In this document: positions 32,631-41,629 of the stretch, one piece after another
Layout: each line of letters starts with the position of its first letter
Numbering within the stretch: the stretch's first letter is position 1
Source: JBMNKL01 sp050261495
GTDB lineage: Bacteria > Bacillota > Clostridia > Acetivibrionales > DTU013
Length of the DNA: 59,634 bases
Reading direction: 5' to 3'
Assembly (NCBI GenBank): GCA_050261495.1
Contig: JBLNDI010000008.1
Span: forward strand, 1 to 59,634
Position numbers and translations under genes: made by a program
Notes under the pieces: model-generated
What the model was told of the DNA's origin: nothing
The model's database searches: none
What the model saw: the letters and a program-made list of their open reading frames with translations, nothing else

Positions 32631-33524
32631 TCATTTTTGTTCCCCATATAACAGTTGCAGCTTGCATATGAAATCTTCCAGGATATATCTCGAATCGATA
32701 GATGTATATACCCGTATCAGGGGCCTCCCGCTTTCAAACCTGTACGACGTGTCTTCGTTGAAAATGGGAGCTTCGCAATACTTGTATTTCCCGCAGCTCT
32801 GATCCAGTGCAACGCCGACGGCGGGCGAGTCTCCGAGGGCCCAGCTTTCCCCTGCCGTCCAGCCCGCATGCTCGGACATATTGTAATTTATCATGTTTTC
32901 AAACAAATGCTTTCCTATTTTGCCGCATGGATAAATCTTCTTTTGAATCTCAGCCAAACCTATGCGCATAGTGCCGTAAACATTAAACGGTATAAGCCAC
33001 AAATTGGTCCCGCTGGAAATCAGCAAATTGGCTGCTTCTATATCGTTCCCGGAATTGAACTCGCGGAATTTCGGAGTGGAATTTTCGAGGTCGTGCCCGG
33101 CAATCCATACAACCGTCATCCTGCCAATAATATCAGGGCATTCCCTCATGGCCGACGCGACATTTGTAGCCGCGCCCTGGCACAAAACAAACAAGGGCTT
33201 TTTGTCATCTTTCATGGCTTCTTCAATCAAAAACCTTGCTGCCGGAGAGATTTCCTTTCCCCTGACGTCCGCGAGCCTGCCTTCTTCTCCCATGAATACC
33301 GGTACTGAAAGGTCCATGGCGTCAAGTATCGTCATTATTTCATCATAGCTTTTCCGTGTAGTGTCGGGGGCTCCGAATTGTTCGGCAAAAATAGCTTTAA
33401 CCTCGAATTTCGGGCTCATCAACGCATGGGCGATTGCAAACGGATCATCAGCCTCGCAGGCGGCATCCGAATCGATGATAACTCTTATCTTTTTATAATC
33501 GGGCACATCAAATATCAGCGGCAT
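32631..33524 (-). CDS. Inosine-uridine nucleoside hydrolase family protein
   Basis: 297 residues. The Ca-binding Asp cluster at the N-terminus reads VIIDSDAACEADDPFAIAHA, a variant of the usual DTDPGxDDA, and a second metal-site segment VWIAGHDLENS follows. The family cleaves N-ribosidic bonds, but this subgroup with AACEADD is often found in carbohydrate clusters and may act on other glycosides. AAAGGAGG lies 11 bases before the ATG. A TATAAT on the minus strand at 33555-33560 could be its -10 box. It forms a two-gene unit with the dehydrogenase. Confidence 0.8.
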   Translation of the reverse strand: MPLIFDVPDYKKIRVIIDSDAACEADDPFAIAHALMSPKFEVKAIFAEQFGAPDTTRKSYDEIMTILDAMDLSVPVFMGEEGRLADVRGKEISPAARFLIEEAMKDDKKPLFVLCQGAATNVASAMRECPDIIGRMTVVWIAGHDLENSTPKFREFNSGNDIEAANLLISSGTNLWLIPFNVYGTMRIGLAEIQKKIYPCGKIGKHLFENMINYNMSEHAGWTAGESWALGDSPAVGVALDQSCGKYKYCEAPIFNEDTSYRFESGRPLIRVYTSIDSRYILEDFICKLQLLYGEQK

Positions 33525-33601
33525 TGTGGTTTTAACCTCCTTTAATCTAATACAATTATAACCGAAGCATGATTCACAAAAAATACCTTCTTTATTTTCG
33601 T

Positions 33602-33720
33602 GATGTTGTTACAGCCATATATGCGTTCATATTTATTTTTGCAGTCGGTCATATTGAATTTGAAAGGTTACAAGTATGCCTGAACAAGATAAATTTTAGG
33701 GAAAATGTTATGATATAATA
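33602..33720 (+). pseudogene. Decayed duplicate of the 5' end of the membrane-protein gene at 30741
   Basis: The frame reads VVTAIYAFIFIFAVGHIEFE, closely matching VVSAIYAFIFIFTSNHIEFV of the intact gene. The DNA over AGCCATATATG-TTCATATTTATTTTT is almost identical. It lacks the start and the rest of the gene and stops within 20 further codons. It shows that the XRE/membrane module was once duplicated about 2.8 kb away, next to the toxin-antitoxin pair. Confidence 0.6.
33711..33719 (+). promoter_or_regulatory. Extended -10 promoter candidate for mntA-hepT
   Basis: TGATATAAT is an extended -10 element; no good -35 hexamer is seen. It lies about 60 bp before the ATG of the nucleotidyltransferase gene. 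Confidence 0.5.
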
Positions 33721-33780
33721 TAATAAGTACCATAATTTACACCAGCATAGATTCGATAAGTTTCAGAGGAGACAGGAGCC

Positions 33781-34083
33781 ATGCCGGTAAAAAAATATAC
33801 GATTGAAGATATAAAGACTATTGTAGAACCAATTGCGCGGAAATACGGTGTAAAGCGTGTATATTTGTTCGGCTCTTATGCCCGTGGGGATGTAAATGAA
33901 AACAGTGATGTTGATTTGCGGATAGATAAAGGGACCCTGAAAGGGATGTTTGCACTATGCGGGCTTTATACGGAAATTGAAGAAGCTTTGCAGACCAAAG
34001 TTGATATTTTGACGACAGGCAGTCTGGATGACGACTTTCTTCGTAAAATACAGAAAGAGGAAGTGCTTTTATATGAGGGATAA
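33781..34083 (+). CDS. mntA: MntA-type minimal nucleotidyltransferase antitoxin
   Basis: 100 residues. The polymerase-beta fold motif is VYLFGSYARGDVNENSDVDL, with the GS at 31-32 and catalytic Asp43 and Asp45. In MntA/HepT systems this protein transfers AMP groups onto the Tyr of the toxin's RX4HXY motif and so silences it. GAGGAGACAGGAG precedes the ATG. The 3' end overlaps the toxin gene by 11 bp, ensuring coupled synthesis. Confidence 0.9.
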   Translation: MPVKKYTIEDIKTIVEPIARKYGVKRVYLFGSYARGDVNENSDVDLRIDKGTLKGMFALCGLYTEIEEALQTKVDILTTGSLDDDFLRKIQKEEVLLYEG

Positions 34084-34432
34084 CCGCAATATCGACGTTC
34101 TCCGGCGTATCATTTCATATTGCAATGAAATTTCAGAGACGATCCGGCGGTTCGGAGAAGATTATTTAGTGTTCACACAGGATTTCGTTTATAAGAATGC
34201 TGTTGCTCTTTGCGTATTGCAGATTGGAGAGCTGACTACGCATCTCACGGATGACTTCAAGCAAACCTATACCAAAATTCCATGGACGCAAATCAAGGCA
34301 TTGCGCAATGTAGTTGCGCATAGCTATGGCAAAATAGACGATGAGAGCTTGTGGGAAACCATTACAGGGGATATTCCGAAACTTAAAGACTATTGTTCTG
34401 AAATTATTCAACAATTAGATAAACTATCATAA
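34073..34432 (+). CDS. hepT: HepT-type HEPN toxin
   Basis: 119 residues. An all-helical HEPN protein with the RNase motif R78-x4-H83-x-Y85 in LRNVVAHSYGKID. HepT toxins are RNases that block growth, possibly as phage defence. The start ATG lies inside the antitoxin's last codons. The pair sits in an AT-rich patch with broken genes, consistent with horizontal arrival. The active-site residues are intact, so both components look functional. Confidence 0.9.
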   Translation: MRDNRNIDVLRRIISYCNEISETIRRFGEDYLVFTQDFVYKNAVALCVLQIGELTTHLTDDFKQTYTKIPWTQIKALRNVVAHSYGKIDDESLWETITGDIPKLKDYCSEIIQQLDKLS

Positions 34433-34491
34433 TAGCCAGACTGTCATTTCTTTCCTGCAATTATCATCGGCTGTATAGGGAGGTTTTTCAA

Positions 34492-35784
34492 ATGCTCAGG
34501 CCTTTTACGCTTCCGGAAGGTTTTTTGCTTGGCTGCGCAACAGCCGCCACGCAGATAGAAGGCGGCGACAGGAACAACAACTGGTATGCCTGGTGCGAAA
34601 AGGGGAGAATAAAGGACAATACATCCTGCCTTCGCGCAAACGACCACTGGAACAGGTATGAAGAAGACATCGGGCTTATGAAGAAGCTTAACCTGCAAGT
34701 CTACCGCATGGGCATCGAATGGAGCCGTATCGAGCCGAAAAACGGGGAGTTCGACGCTTCAGCCATAGCCCATTACCGGGATGAAATAGAAATGCTTATC
34801 AGACACGGCATCAAGCCTCTCGTGACCCTGCACCATTTTTCACACCCCCTCTGGCTGTGCGATGAAGGCGAGTTTGAAAATGAAAAAATCGTCAGCTATT
34901 TTGAAAGGTACACAAGGTATGTCGTCGAGAATCTCGGCGATCTTGTCAGTGAGTACATAACCATAAACGAACCGAATGTATTTGCGACCTGCGGCTATTT
35001 CACGGGAGAGTGGCCGCCGGGGAAAAAGGATCTGCGGCTTGCCATGAAGGTGTACAGAAACATGGTGCTTTGCCATATAGCTGCCTACAAAGTCATACAC
35101 GAAACCAGGAAGAAAAGGAATTTCAAAGGCCGTACAATGGTAGGCGTGGCAAACCACCTGCGGGTGTTTGTGCCCTACTCTGCAAACCCCCTTGATTTTA
35201 TTGCCGCAAAAGTAATAGAACTCCTGTTCCAGGGCGCAATAACCAGGTCAATGTGCGACGGCAGGATCAGGTTTCCTGTCTCTTTCATACCCCGATCTTC
35301 CATGGAAAAAGGGAAGTTTTACGATTTCATCGGCTTAAACTATTATACCCGCAGCGCCGTCCGCTTCAAGGGCTTTAAAGCCGATACCGTGCCCGGCACG
35401 CCCAGAAATGACCTTGGATGGGAGATCTACCCCGAAGGGCTGTACCAGCTGTGCAAAAAGCTATACAAGACTTACAAGGCTCCCATATGGATAACCGAAA
35501 ACGGCACCTGTGATAAAAACGACTCTTTCAGGGCAGAGTTCATATACCGGCATTTATATGAAATATCAAGGCTGTGCGGCGAAGGCATTCCTGTCGAGAG
35601 ATACTACCATTGGACGCTGATCGACAACTTTGAATGGGTAGAGGGAGAATCGGCGCCGTTCGGACTGATACGGCTCGATTACGATACCCAGCAGCGCACC
35701 ATAAGAAAGAGCGGCGAATTCTATTCGCAAGTATGCCTGAATAACGGCGTGACGGAGGAAATGATAAAGGAGTACCTGAAATGA
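34492..35784 (+). CDS. GH1 beta-glucosidase/6-phospho-beta-glucosidase-like enzyme
   Basis: 430 residues with the full (beta/alpha)8 barrel. Acid/base Glu160 lies in YITINEPN and the nucleophile Glu336 in WITENGT. FLLGCATAATQIEGG, MGIEWSRIEP and FEWVEGESAPFGL are family hallmarks. The protein has no signal peptide, so it cleaves imported beta-glucosides, possibly cellobiose, sophorose or aryl glucosides. The near-C-terminal EWVEGES region, which binds the non-reducing sugar, resembles non-phospho enzymes, but this cannot be settled by eye. AGGGAGG precedes the ATG. The stop overlaps the start of a DUF1905 gene by 4 bp. Confidence 0.92.
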   Translation: MLRPFTLPEGFLLGCATAATQIEGGDRNNNWYAWCEKGRIKDNTSCLRANDHWNRYEEDIGLMKKLNLQVYRMGIEWSRIEPKNGEFDASAIAHYRDEIEMLIRHGIKPLVTLHHFSHPLWLCDEGEFENEKIVSYFERYTRYVVENLGDLVSEYITINEPNVFATCGYFTGEWPPGKKDLRLAMKVYRNMVLCHIAAYKVIHETRKKRNFKGRTMVGVANHLRVFVPYSANPLDFIAAKVIELLFQGAITRSMCDGRIRFPVSFIPRSSMEKGKFYDFIGLNYYTRSAVRFKGFKADTVPGTPRNDLGWEIYPEGLYQLCKKLYKTYKAPIWITENGTCDKNDSFRAEFIYRHLYEISRLCGEGIPVERYYHWTLIDNFEWVEGESAPFGLIRLDYDTQQRTIRKSGEFYSQVCLNNGVTEEMIKEYLK

Positions 35785-36068
35785 AACGTAAAACTTACGA
35801 GTATGACACGATAATCCGCAAAGTCCCCGACCTGGACGGCGCATATGTCGAATTCCCATATGATGTGAGCGCGGAATTTGGCAAGGGCAGGGTAAAAGTC
35901 CACGCGACTTTTGACGGAGAGCCCTATGACGGGAGCATTGTCAATATGGGCGTAAAGAATGCCGATGGCTCGGTGTGCTACATCATAGGCTTGCGCAAAG
36001 ATATCCGGGCAAAAATCGGCAAACAGCCGGGCGACAGCGTACACGTTACGATCAGGGAGCGTGAATAA
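35781..36068 (+). CDS. DUF1905 domain protein
   Basis: 95 residues. The compact beta-barrel sequence TIIRKVPDLDGAYVEFPYDV, followed by FGKGRVKVHATFDGEPYDGS and YIIGLRKDIRAKIGKQPGDS, is that of DUF1905 proteins (related to AbrB-like folds). The family has no established biochemical role. It overlaps the GH1 gene by 4 bp and ends just before a bidirectional terminator, so it is made from the same message as the glycosidase. Confidence 0.85.
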   Translation: MKRKTYEYDTIIRKVPDLDGAYVEFPYDVSAEFGKGRVKVHATFDGEPYDGSIVNMGVKNADGSVCYIIGLRKDIRAKIGKQPGDSVHVTIRERE

Positions 36069-36074
36069 TTATAA

Positions 36075-36094
36075 AGCCGGCTTTTAAGCCGGCT
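36075..36094. terminator. Bidirectional terminator between convergent genes
   Basis: Two copies of the self-complementary AGCCGGCT (36075-36082 and 36087-36094) around a TTTA loop form an 8-bp stem. On the minus strand it is followed by TTTATAATT. It ends both the GH1-DUF1905 unit and the LtaS-like gene. Confidence 0.75.
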
Positions 36095-36107
36095 GCATCG
36101 CTTTATT

Positions 36108-38354
36108 CTACTTGCCTTTTAATATCTTCCCGTAATAATCCGTTTCAAGGATTCTGGCGGAATACTTGAATTTATCTGCGACCACCCGGTTGACCATCTT
36201 GACGTATTCCTTGTCTTTGTCGGCTCCGTCGAAAAACGTGACCGTATTATTGGTGGAATTATACATCGCCCTGTCGGTTATCCAGCTCCGGTTCGAGAAT
36301 ATCACGAGCGCGGGAGCATCCGATAAAATGTCCGTGCCCATCAGCAGGCGGGAATCATACTCCAGGCCGAACAGGTTTGACAACGTCGGTATTATGTCCA
36401 GGCTGGAGCAGGGTTTGTCTACAATCACGGGCTCCATGCCCTTTTTGTATAATATCAGGGTGCTTTTGTACAATTCGAAGTTGCCCTCCACCTCGTGGCC
36501 GGCAAGCTCATTGATGTATTTTTTGTCAAGGCCGTACGGGTAATGATCGGAGCTTATCACGATTACCGTTTTTTCGGCGACCCCGGCTGCTTCCAGTTTA
36601 TCCATGAGCGATTTCATGGCGAATTCCAGTTCCAGGTTGCAGGCTATATATGCCTTTGAAGTATCCGAATATGGAAGGTGCTCCACCAAATCCCTGTTTT
36701 TCCGCGCCATCTGGTTTCCGCCGAAACTATAATTCATATGCCCGCTTACCGTCATGTAATATGCATGGAACGGTTTGTCGCCGATATACTCTCCCGCGGT
36801 GACTTCGATCATCTCCAGGTCGGATTCCGGCCAGGTTTTCTTCACATTCAGCCCGTTCCCGACCCCTTTGTAGTCGTAGCCCATGTTCGGGTGCGAAACA
36901 TCCCTCCTGTAATAGGTATAAGTGTGGTTGTGATATGCCTTGGTTATATATCCGAGTTTCCTGAACTGGTTGCCCATCACAAACGGCATATAATTATTCC
37001 CCGACTTGTAAAAGCTCCATACGCCGCCTTTCGGAATCAGCCCGGTACAAGCCACGTACTCCCCGTCAGATGTGCTGACCCACCAGACAGGGTTGTAGAA
37101 GTTCTTAAATACAAAACCCTCATTAGCCATCTTATGCAAAGTAGGCGTCAGTTCGGGGCTTATCACATATGGCGAAAAACCTTCGGCAGTGACCATGACC
37201 AGGTTGCAGCCCTTGAACATGCCTGTATAGCGATTTGTAGCCGTAGGCTTGACAGACGAGAAATATTTGTGCAGCGGATACAATGGATCTTTTTCTCCGC
37301 TTGCAAGCAGTGCTTCAAAATCAATATCCATGATGTTGTACGGCTTCACGGCGACGGCAGGCTTATCAGGCCCGCCAGTTTTGCCGGACATTCCGGTATT
37401 GGCCGGGTTTCCTTTTCTTCTCCCGCCTCCATGCCCGTTCGCCAGGTCATTGTCCGCTGCCTGTCCGGCGTCATTCCCCGCGGGTAATCCCGGATTGTCC
37501 ATGGGATTTCCATGGTCCCCGCCTCCATTTTCCTCATCCCCATTTGCGCCATCTATGACAGCTTCGCCGGTCAAACCGTCTATAGTGCTCCCTGTAAGCT
37601 CTCCCAGCACCAGCCTTTCAAAATCAAGGCGCATCGTTGTCATAACGCCCAGCTTGTTCATCGAGAGTTCCGGCGAATATTCCTTAAAGTACAACGTGTA
37701 TTGCGACACAGGGCCGTCTCCCGTAAACGTTATGCCTATGACCGTGAGACAAAAACTAGCCACGCCAAACAGCAGGGCATAGCTCATTTCAATAGGTTTT
37801 CTCCTGCCAAATGCAAGCAATCTTCCGTGCATAATCAATAAAATCAGCGGGACAAACAGCATGATAACCGCAACGATATTTTTAAAAATTGTCTCCAATG
37901 CAATATCCCAGAATTGCATGGCGTCTTTCGCGCCGCCTATGGAGAACAGCGAGAGCGGCGTCCTGAAAATGCAGAAGTATATAATCTGCACCCCATAAAC
38001 AAAGCAAAACAAAAAAGTCACGGTATTTATCACGGCCCGGCCGGCCTTTTCGGGGAACAGGTTCGTTAGAATATAGAAGAATGCCCCGCCGGACAGCGCG
38101 AATAAAAAGGCAAATATATAATCGGCATTGACATTGTTGAAAATCCATAACCGGTATAAAAGCTCAAGGTATGCGATTAACGATATAAAATAGATCAGCA
38201 GCCAGTATTCCGCAAGGAAGCAGCAAAGCGTCCGTACAAAACAGGACGTTTTCAGCTTGTCGATATACTTGTCGATATAATTGTTACCCCTGATCTTTTC
38301 TTTAAACTTACTTAAAAAACAACTTATGCGTCTTGCGCTCTCCAATGGTTTCAC
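36108..38354 (-). CDS. LtaS-like phosphoglycerol/phosphoethanolamine transferase (alkaline-phosphatase superfamily), paralogue 1
   Basis: 748 residues. Five membrane helices (about 45-215) precede an extracellular sulfatase-fold domain from about residue 345 (NRYTGMFKGCNLVMVTAEGF, WWVSTSDGEY, VIVISSDHYPYG). Lipoteichoic acid synthases move glycerol-phosphate from phosphatidylglycerol to a glycolipid or wall polymer. Between membrane and catalytic parts lies a 70-residue Gly/Asp/Asn-rich insert (about 266-338; DNA 37341-37559) not usual in the family. The start may be GTG at 38354 or, with better GGAG spacing, TTG at 38345. It shares a transcript with the URO-D-family gene 26 bp upstream. The exact polymer is unknown. 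Confidence 0.85.
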   Translation of the reverse strand: MKPLESARRISCFLSKFKEKIRGNNYIDKYIDKLKTSCFVRTLCCFLAEYWLLIYFISLIAYLELLYRLWIFNNVNADYIFAFLFALSGGAFFYILTNLFPEKAGRAVINTVTFLFCFVYGVQIIYFCIFRTPLSLFSIGGAKDAMQFWDIALETIFKNIVAVIMLFVPLILLIMHGRLLAFGRRKPIEMSYALLFGVASFCLTVIGITFTGDGPVSQYTLYFKEYSPELSMNKLGVMTTMRLDFERLVLGELTGSTIDGLTGEAVIDGANGDEENGGGDHGNPMDNPGLPAGNDAGQAADNDLANGHGGGRRKGNPANTGMSGKTGGPDKPAVAVKPYNIMDIDFEALLASGEKDPLYPLHKYFSSVKPTATNRYTGMFKGCNLVMVTAEGFSPYVISPELTPTLHKMANEGFVFKNFYNPVWWVSTSDGEYVACTGLIPKGGVWSFYKSGNNYMPFVMGNQFRKLGYITKAYHNHTYTYYRRDVSHPNMGYDYKGVGNGLNVKKTWPESDLEMIEVTAGEYIGDKPFHAYYMTVSGHMNYSFGGNQMARKNRDLVEHLPYSDTSKAYIACNLELEFAMKSLMDKLEAAGVAEKTVIVISSDHYPYGLDKKYINELAGHEVEGNFELYKSTLILYKKGMEPVIVDKPCSSLDIIPTLSNLFGLEYDSRLLMGTDILSDAPALVIFSNRSWITDRAMYNSTNNTVTFFDGADKDKEYVKMVNRVVADKFKYSARILETDYYGKILKGK

Positions 38355-38380
38355 TCCAGTAAACCCCGTTATACATGATA

Positions 38381-39445
38381 TTATAACCTGTCTGCCCTTT
38401 TTAAATTGAATTCTTTCACGGCATCAAGCATGGCATCTATATTCTCTTTCGGCGTCCCCGGGGATGTGCCTCCGCCCGCGGATAAAATCAGCCCCCTGCC
38501 GGACGCATATCTCTCCAGGCATGCGAGCGTCGCATTCCTGACCATTTCCGGAGTACCATGCACAAGAACATCCAGGGGCGGAATATTGCCGAGAAGGCAT
38601 ACCTTGTCGCCGACAAGCTCCCTTACCTTCGATATGTCCTGCTTGTGGGTGAAGTTGAAAATGTTCACGCCCATTTCTTCCAGGCGGCCGTAATATGCAA
38701 CGCTGTCGGTATCATTGTGGTATATTTTGACCATGGAAGGAAATGCGCCAAAAATATTGCTAAAATACGGGTGGGCAAATTCCATGTAATCATCCCCGGA
38801 TAAAAATCCCACGATGTCATCCAGCACCAGCAATCCCTCAACATCGCTCAGCACGTCCATTTGCGCCTCAAGCCAGTTTTTCACCAATTCCGTGGCGATA
38901 TTGAGCAGCTTGTGCGTATCGTCGGGATATATTTTCATTGCCACAAGGAACTCGGAAACACCCATCAGGTGGGTGGCTATGGTCAAAGGCCCCCTTGCCG
39001 CGACAATCTTTATCAGTTCGCCCTTTTCTTTCAGTATGGGCATCACGTGCCTGTAAAAGGAAAGCGCAAGCGGCATCAGACCGTCGGTCCTCGGGTTGGG
39101 GACTTTTAACGACGATACGCAGTTAATGTCGTCGGCTGAAGGAATTATATGATTAATCGCGGGAGTCTTGTTTTCGAAGAAATTGATTTTTACGCCAAAA
39201 CCGGAAGGTTCGGCAGCCATTCCGTATTCCACCCAGTAATCGGGCAGGAACAAAACCCCGGGGAAATCGCTCTTTATCTTTGCATATGCTTCCATCCACT
39301 TTTCGGGCAAAGTAAAAAAATCAACAGTTGACATTCCGCAATAGCCAGGCATCCAGGGGCTGTCTACTATCAGGCCGACCGGTATGCTTTCCATATCTTC
39401 CATGTTTGCGCACCTTTTTATCAAGTTCCACTGCTCCGCTCTCAT
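38381..39445 (-). CDS. Uroporphyrinogen decarboxylase-family (URO-D/MtaA-like) protein
   Basis: 354 residues. The (beta/alpha)8 URO-D fold is recognisable in PRTDGLMPLALSFYRHVMPI, GPLTIATHLMGVSEFLVAM, GLLVLDDIVGFLSGDDYMEF and the C-terminal GRGLILSAGGGTSPGTPKEN. The family includes heme decarboxylases and corrinoid or CoM methyltransferases. The Zn-binding His/Cys motif of the methyltransferases is not evident, and no heme genes are nearby. Members of this type are common and uncharacterised in Clostridia, often near sugar genes. It lies between two LtaS-like genes and heads a unit with paralogue 1. Function cannot be assigned. Confidence 0.75.
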   Translation of the reverse strand: MRAEQWNLIKRCANMEDMESIPVGLIVDSPWMPGYCGMSTVDFFTLPEKWMEAYAKIKSDFPGVLFLPDYWVEYGMAAEPSGFGVKINFFENKTPAINHIIPSADDINCVSSLKVPNPRTDGLMPLALSFYRHVMPILKEKGELIKIVAARGPLTIATHLMGVSEFLVAMKIYPDDTHKLLNIATELVKNWLEAQMDVLSDVEGLLVLDDIVGFLSGDDYMEFAHPYFSNIFGAFPSMVKIYHNDTDSVAYYGRLEEMGVNIFNFTHKQDISKVRELVGDKVCLLGNIPPLDVLVHGTPEMVRNATLACLERYASGRGLILSAGGGTSPGTPKENIDAMLDAVKEFNLKRADRL

Positions 39446-39492
39446 TCCAACATCCCCTATATTAATTGCTGTGCCGGGTTTTACTCCAATTC

Positions 39493-39521
39493 ATTATAGC
39501 AATACTGCAATAGCACTACAA
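39493..39521 (-). promoter_or_regulatory. Sigma-A promoter for the URO-D/LtaS-like unit
   Basis: Minus strand TTGTAG (39516-39521), 17-bp spacer, TATAAT (39493-39498), about 50 bp before the URO-D-family start codon. Between 39540 and 39613 several CCGG-rich inverted repeats follow the stop of LtaS paralogue 2. Confidence 0.75.
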
Positions 39522-39613
39522 TAATATTCCAACCGGTCATTCGTACGGCAGGTCATTTAGCCGGCCTGTCGCTCACTCTGCAGTCTTTCGTCCGACCGGC
39601 CGAGCCGGCTGCC

Positions 39614-41629
39614 TCACTTTCCCAACATCTCGCCGCTGTCCATAATCATGTAGTATTGCAGGTTTTTGTACGTATCCATAAACTGCTTATACTCGTCAGT
39701 CAAGTCTTCGGTAAATTCCCCGCCCTCTTTATGGAAACGTCCTGTTATGACCGGCCAATTTTTCTTTTGCTCCGACAAAAAGTTAAAGTATCCTCCGCCG
39801 TTCAAACCCACATATTCCAATAGCTCCGTCGCCAGGTAATTCACACTGATTTGCGGAGCCTGCCCTTTCTTCGGAGCAATTTTGTTTTGATCCAGCAGTT
39901 TTTTGGCAGCTTCGTTGCACCATATAAAATACGGGACCCCGTAATGATTCAGGTAAGCCTCCAACCCGCTATTCAGGCTGATTTCAAAGCCTAACGCCTT
40001 GTAGCCCCTGTCACCCTCGCCCAGGGACGGAAGATGGTCGGAGAAATATATAAAAACCACGGGCTCGTCAAACTCCCTCAGGGAATCGACAAAGGAGCCC
40101 AAGGCTTTGTCACACCGCATCAACCCGTTCAGGTAATTGTTGAGTATGTTGTAAGTGGCTTCGTCCATGGACCCGTCCTTTTTCAGTATCTCGGGATAGC
40201 CAAGGTCCTGCTTTGAATACGGGCCGTGATTATCAATATTTACTATAAACTCGAAAAACGGCTTTCCGGGCTCCCTGGCCAGGTGTTCCCTGAACTTCTC
40301 CAGTGAAAATTCGACGGTATCATGGTCCGATACGTACCCATGGTTGAATTCCACCTTGTCCAGGTCCATATCTTTCTTGAAGTAAACTTCGTCGAACCCG
40401 AAATATTCATATACATTCACCCTGTTGTAAAACCACGATTCGCCGGGATGGAATGCCAAGGAGGCATACCCGGCCTTTTCAAGCACCCGGGCCAGCGAAA
40501 ATGTGTCCCGCCTGAGATAATAAGAGTACGGACTGGTCATTTCGGGCATTACCGCAATAGAATGGCCTGTCAGGAACGAAAACTCGGTATTTGCCGTGCC
40601 GCCCCCGAATACTTCCGTCAGGATCCTGCCGGTATAGGCTTCCGCGGCAATGCGGTGGAAATTTTCAAGCGGGTTGAGTCCCTCGTTGAATTTCACGCCC
40701 GGTATCCTGTCAACATCATAAAACGCTTCTCCCATCACGGCTATAATATGCGGCGTTTTCCCTTCATTGACACGGTACGGCGGATTTCCGAAGACCTCCA
40801 ATATTTTCTGAGCCTCTTCCTTCGAATAATTCTCGGGCTTGATGGATTTGAAGGTTTTGGCGCGATACAAAAACGAGTATGCAAACCCGCGCGACCTGTA
40901 CTGGTCGACGAGCGAATATATGGACCCGGTTACCTCAAACCTGTTATATAGGGAGGTATTGCCGTAAATCCTTATAAAGAAAAAAACAAATAAGGCAACG
41001 GGAGCAATAATCCCGGCTATCCGGGCAGGCCAACGGAGTTTTCTTGATTTGAAAAAAGCGAAAAGCAAAATAGTCGTCAAAAGCCAGGCAAGCAGGCTGA
41101 CAATTATCAACGGGCTGAACGGCAGCCCGGAAAACCTGACCACATTGGCCGCTTCCATCCCGAGAAAAAGATCAATAAAAGTGAGGGGCTCCTCCCTCAA
41201 CTGGATTTTAAAGCGGTTTATGATATGTAATACAAGGTACAACCCGCCTCCCAGGCCAAATGCGGCCCAATGCCTCGATGTCAGGTGATACAGGGCCAGT
41301 ATGAGAAGCACCAATGGTATAAAATTCAGGACAAAAAGCATCGGAGCCTTGATATACCTCAAGATGTTCATCAAATCCGCAACATCCGACAGAACTATGC
41401 CCAGTGCGGATAAGAAAAGTGATAGCAGCAAAACAACCAATATATTGACAGAATACTTGTCTATGCTTATTTTATGTATCTTTTTCACCGTGTGTTTTAT
41501 CTCCTTTTTCAGCATAAAATCCCGGAACCTCAGAAGCGCTGCAATCCCAAAAGCCCGTGTTCCGGTGTCCGTAAGCCCGTATTCCGGCATGCCTGAAACC
41601 CGTATCATGCTTTCCGCTTTTAGCGGCAT
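39614..41629 (-). CDS. LtaS-like sulfatase-fold membrane transferase, paralogue 2
   Basis: Up to 671 residues. Five membrane helices (about 62-225) are followed by the catalytic domain: TPHIIAVMGEAFYDVDRIPG, the nucleophile loop VFGGGTANTEFSFLTGHS with the conserved Thr, VNIDNHGPYSKQ and VFIYFSDHLPSLGEGDRG. This motif set is closer to canonical LtaS than paralogue 1. No start codon has a strong ribosome site. ATG at 41515 (MLKKEIKHTVKK), just before the first helix, is the most natural protein start, but the frame is open to 41629. It is transcribed from the consensus promoter at 41749-41777, leaving an unusually long untranslated region. Confidence 0.88.
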   Translation of the reverse strand: MPLKAESMIRVSGMPEYGLTDTGTRAFGIAALLRFRDFMLKKEIKHTVKKIHKISIDKYSVNILVVLLLSLFLSALGIVLSDVADLMNILRYIKAPMLFVLNFIPLVLLILALYHLTSRHWAAFGLGGGLYLVLHIINRFKIQLREEPLTFIDLFLGMEAANVVRFSGLPFSPLIIVSLLAWLLTTILLFAFFKSRKLRWPARIAGIIAPVALFVFFFIRIYGNTSLYNRFEVTGSIYSLVDQYRSRGFAYSFLYRAKTFKSIKPENYSKEEAQKILEVFGNPPYRVNEGKTPHIIAVMGEAFYDVDRIPGVKFNEGLNPLENFHRIAAEAYTGRILTEVFGGGTANTEFSFLTGHSIAVMPEMTSPYSYYLRRDTFSLARVLEKAGYASLAFHPGESWFYNRVNVYEYFGFDEVYFKKDMDLDKVEFNHGYVSDHDTVEFSLEKFREHLAREPGKPFFEFIVNIDNHGPYSKQDLGYPEILKKDGSMDEATYNILNNYLNGLMRCDKALGSFVDSLREFDEPVVFIYFSDHLPSLGEGDRGYKALGFEISLNSGLEAYLNHYGVPYFIWCNEAAKKLLDQNKIAPKKGQAPQISVNYLATELLEYVGLNGGGYFNFLSEQKKNWPVITGRFHKEGGEFTEDLTDEYKQFMDTYKNLQYYMIMDSGEMLGK

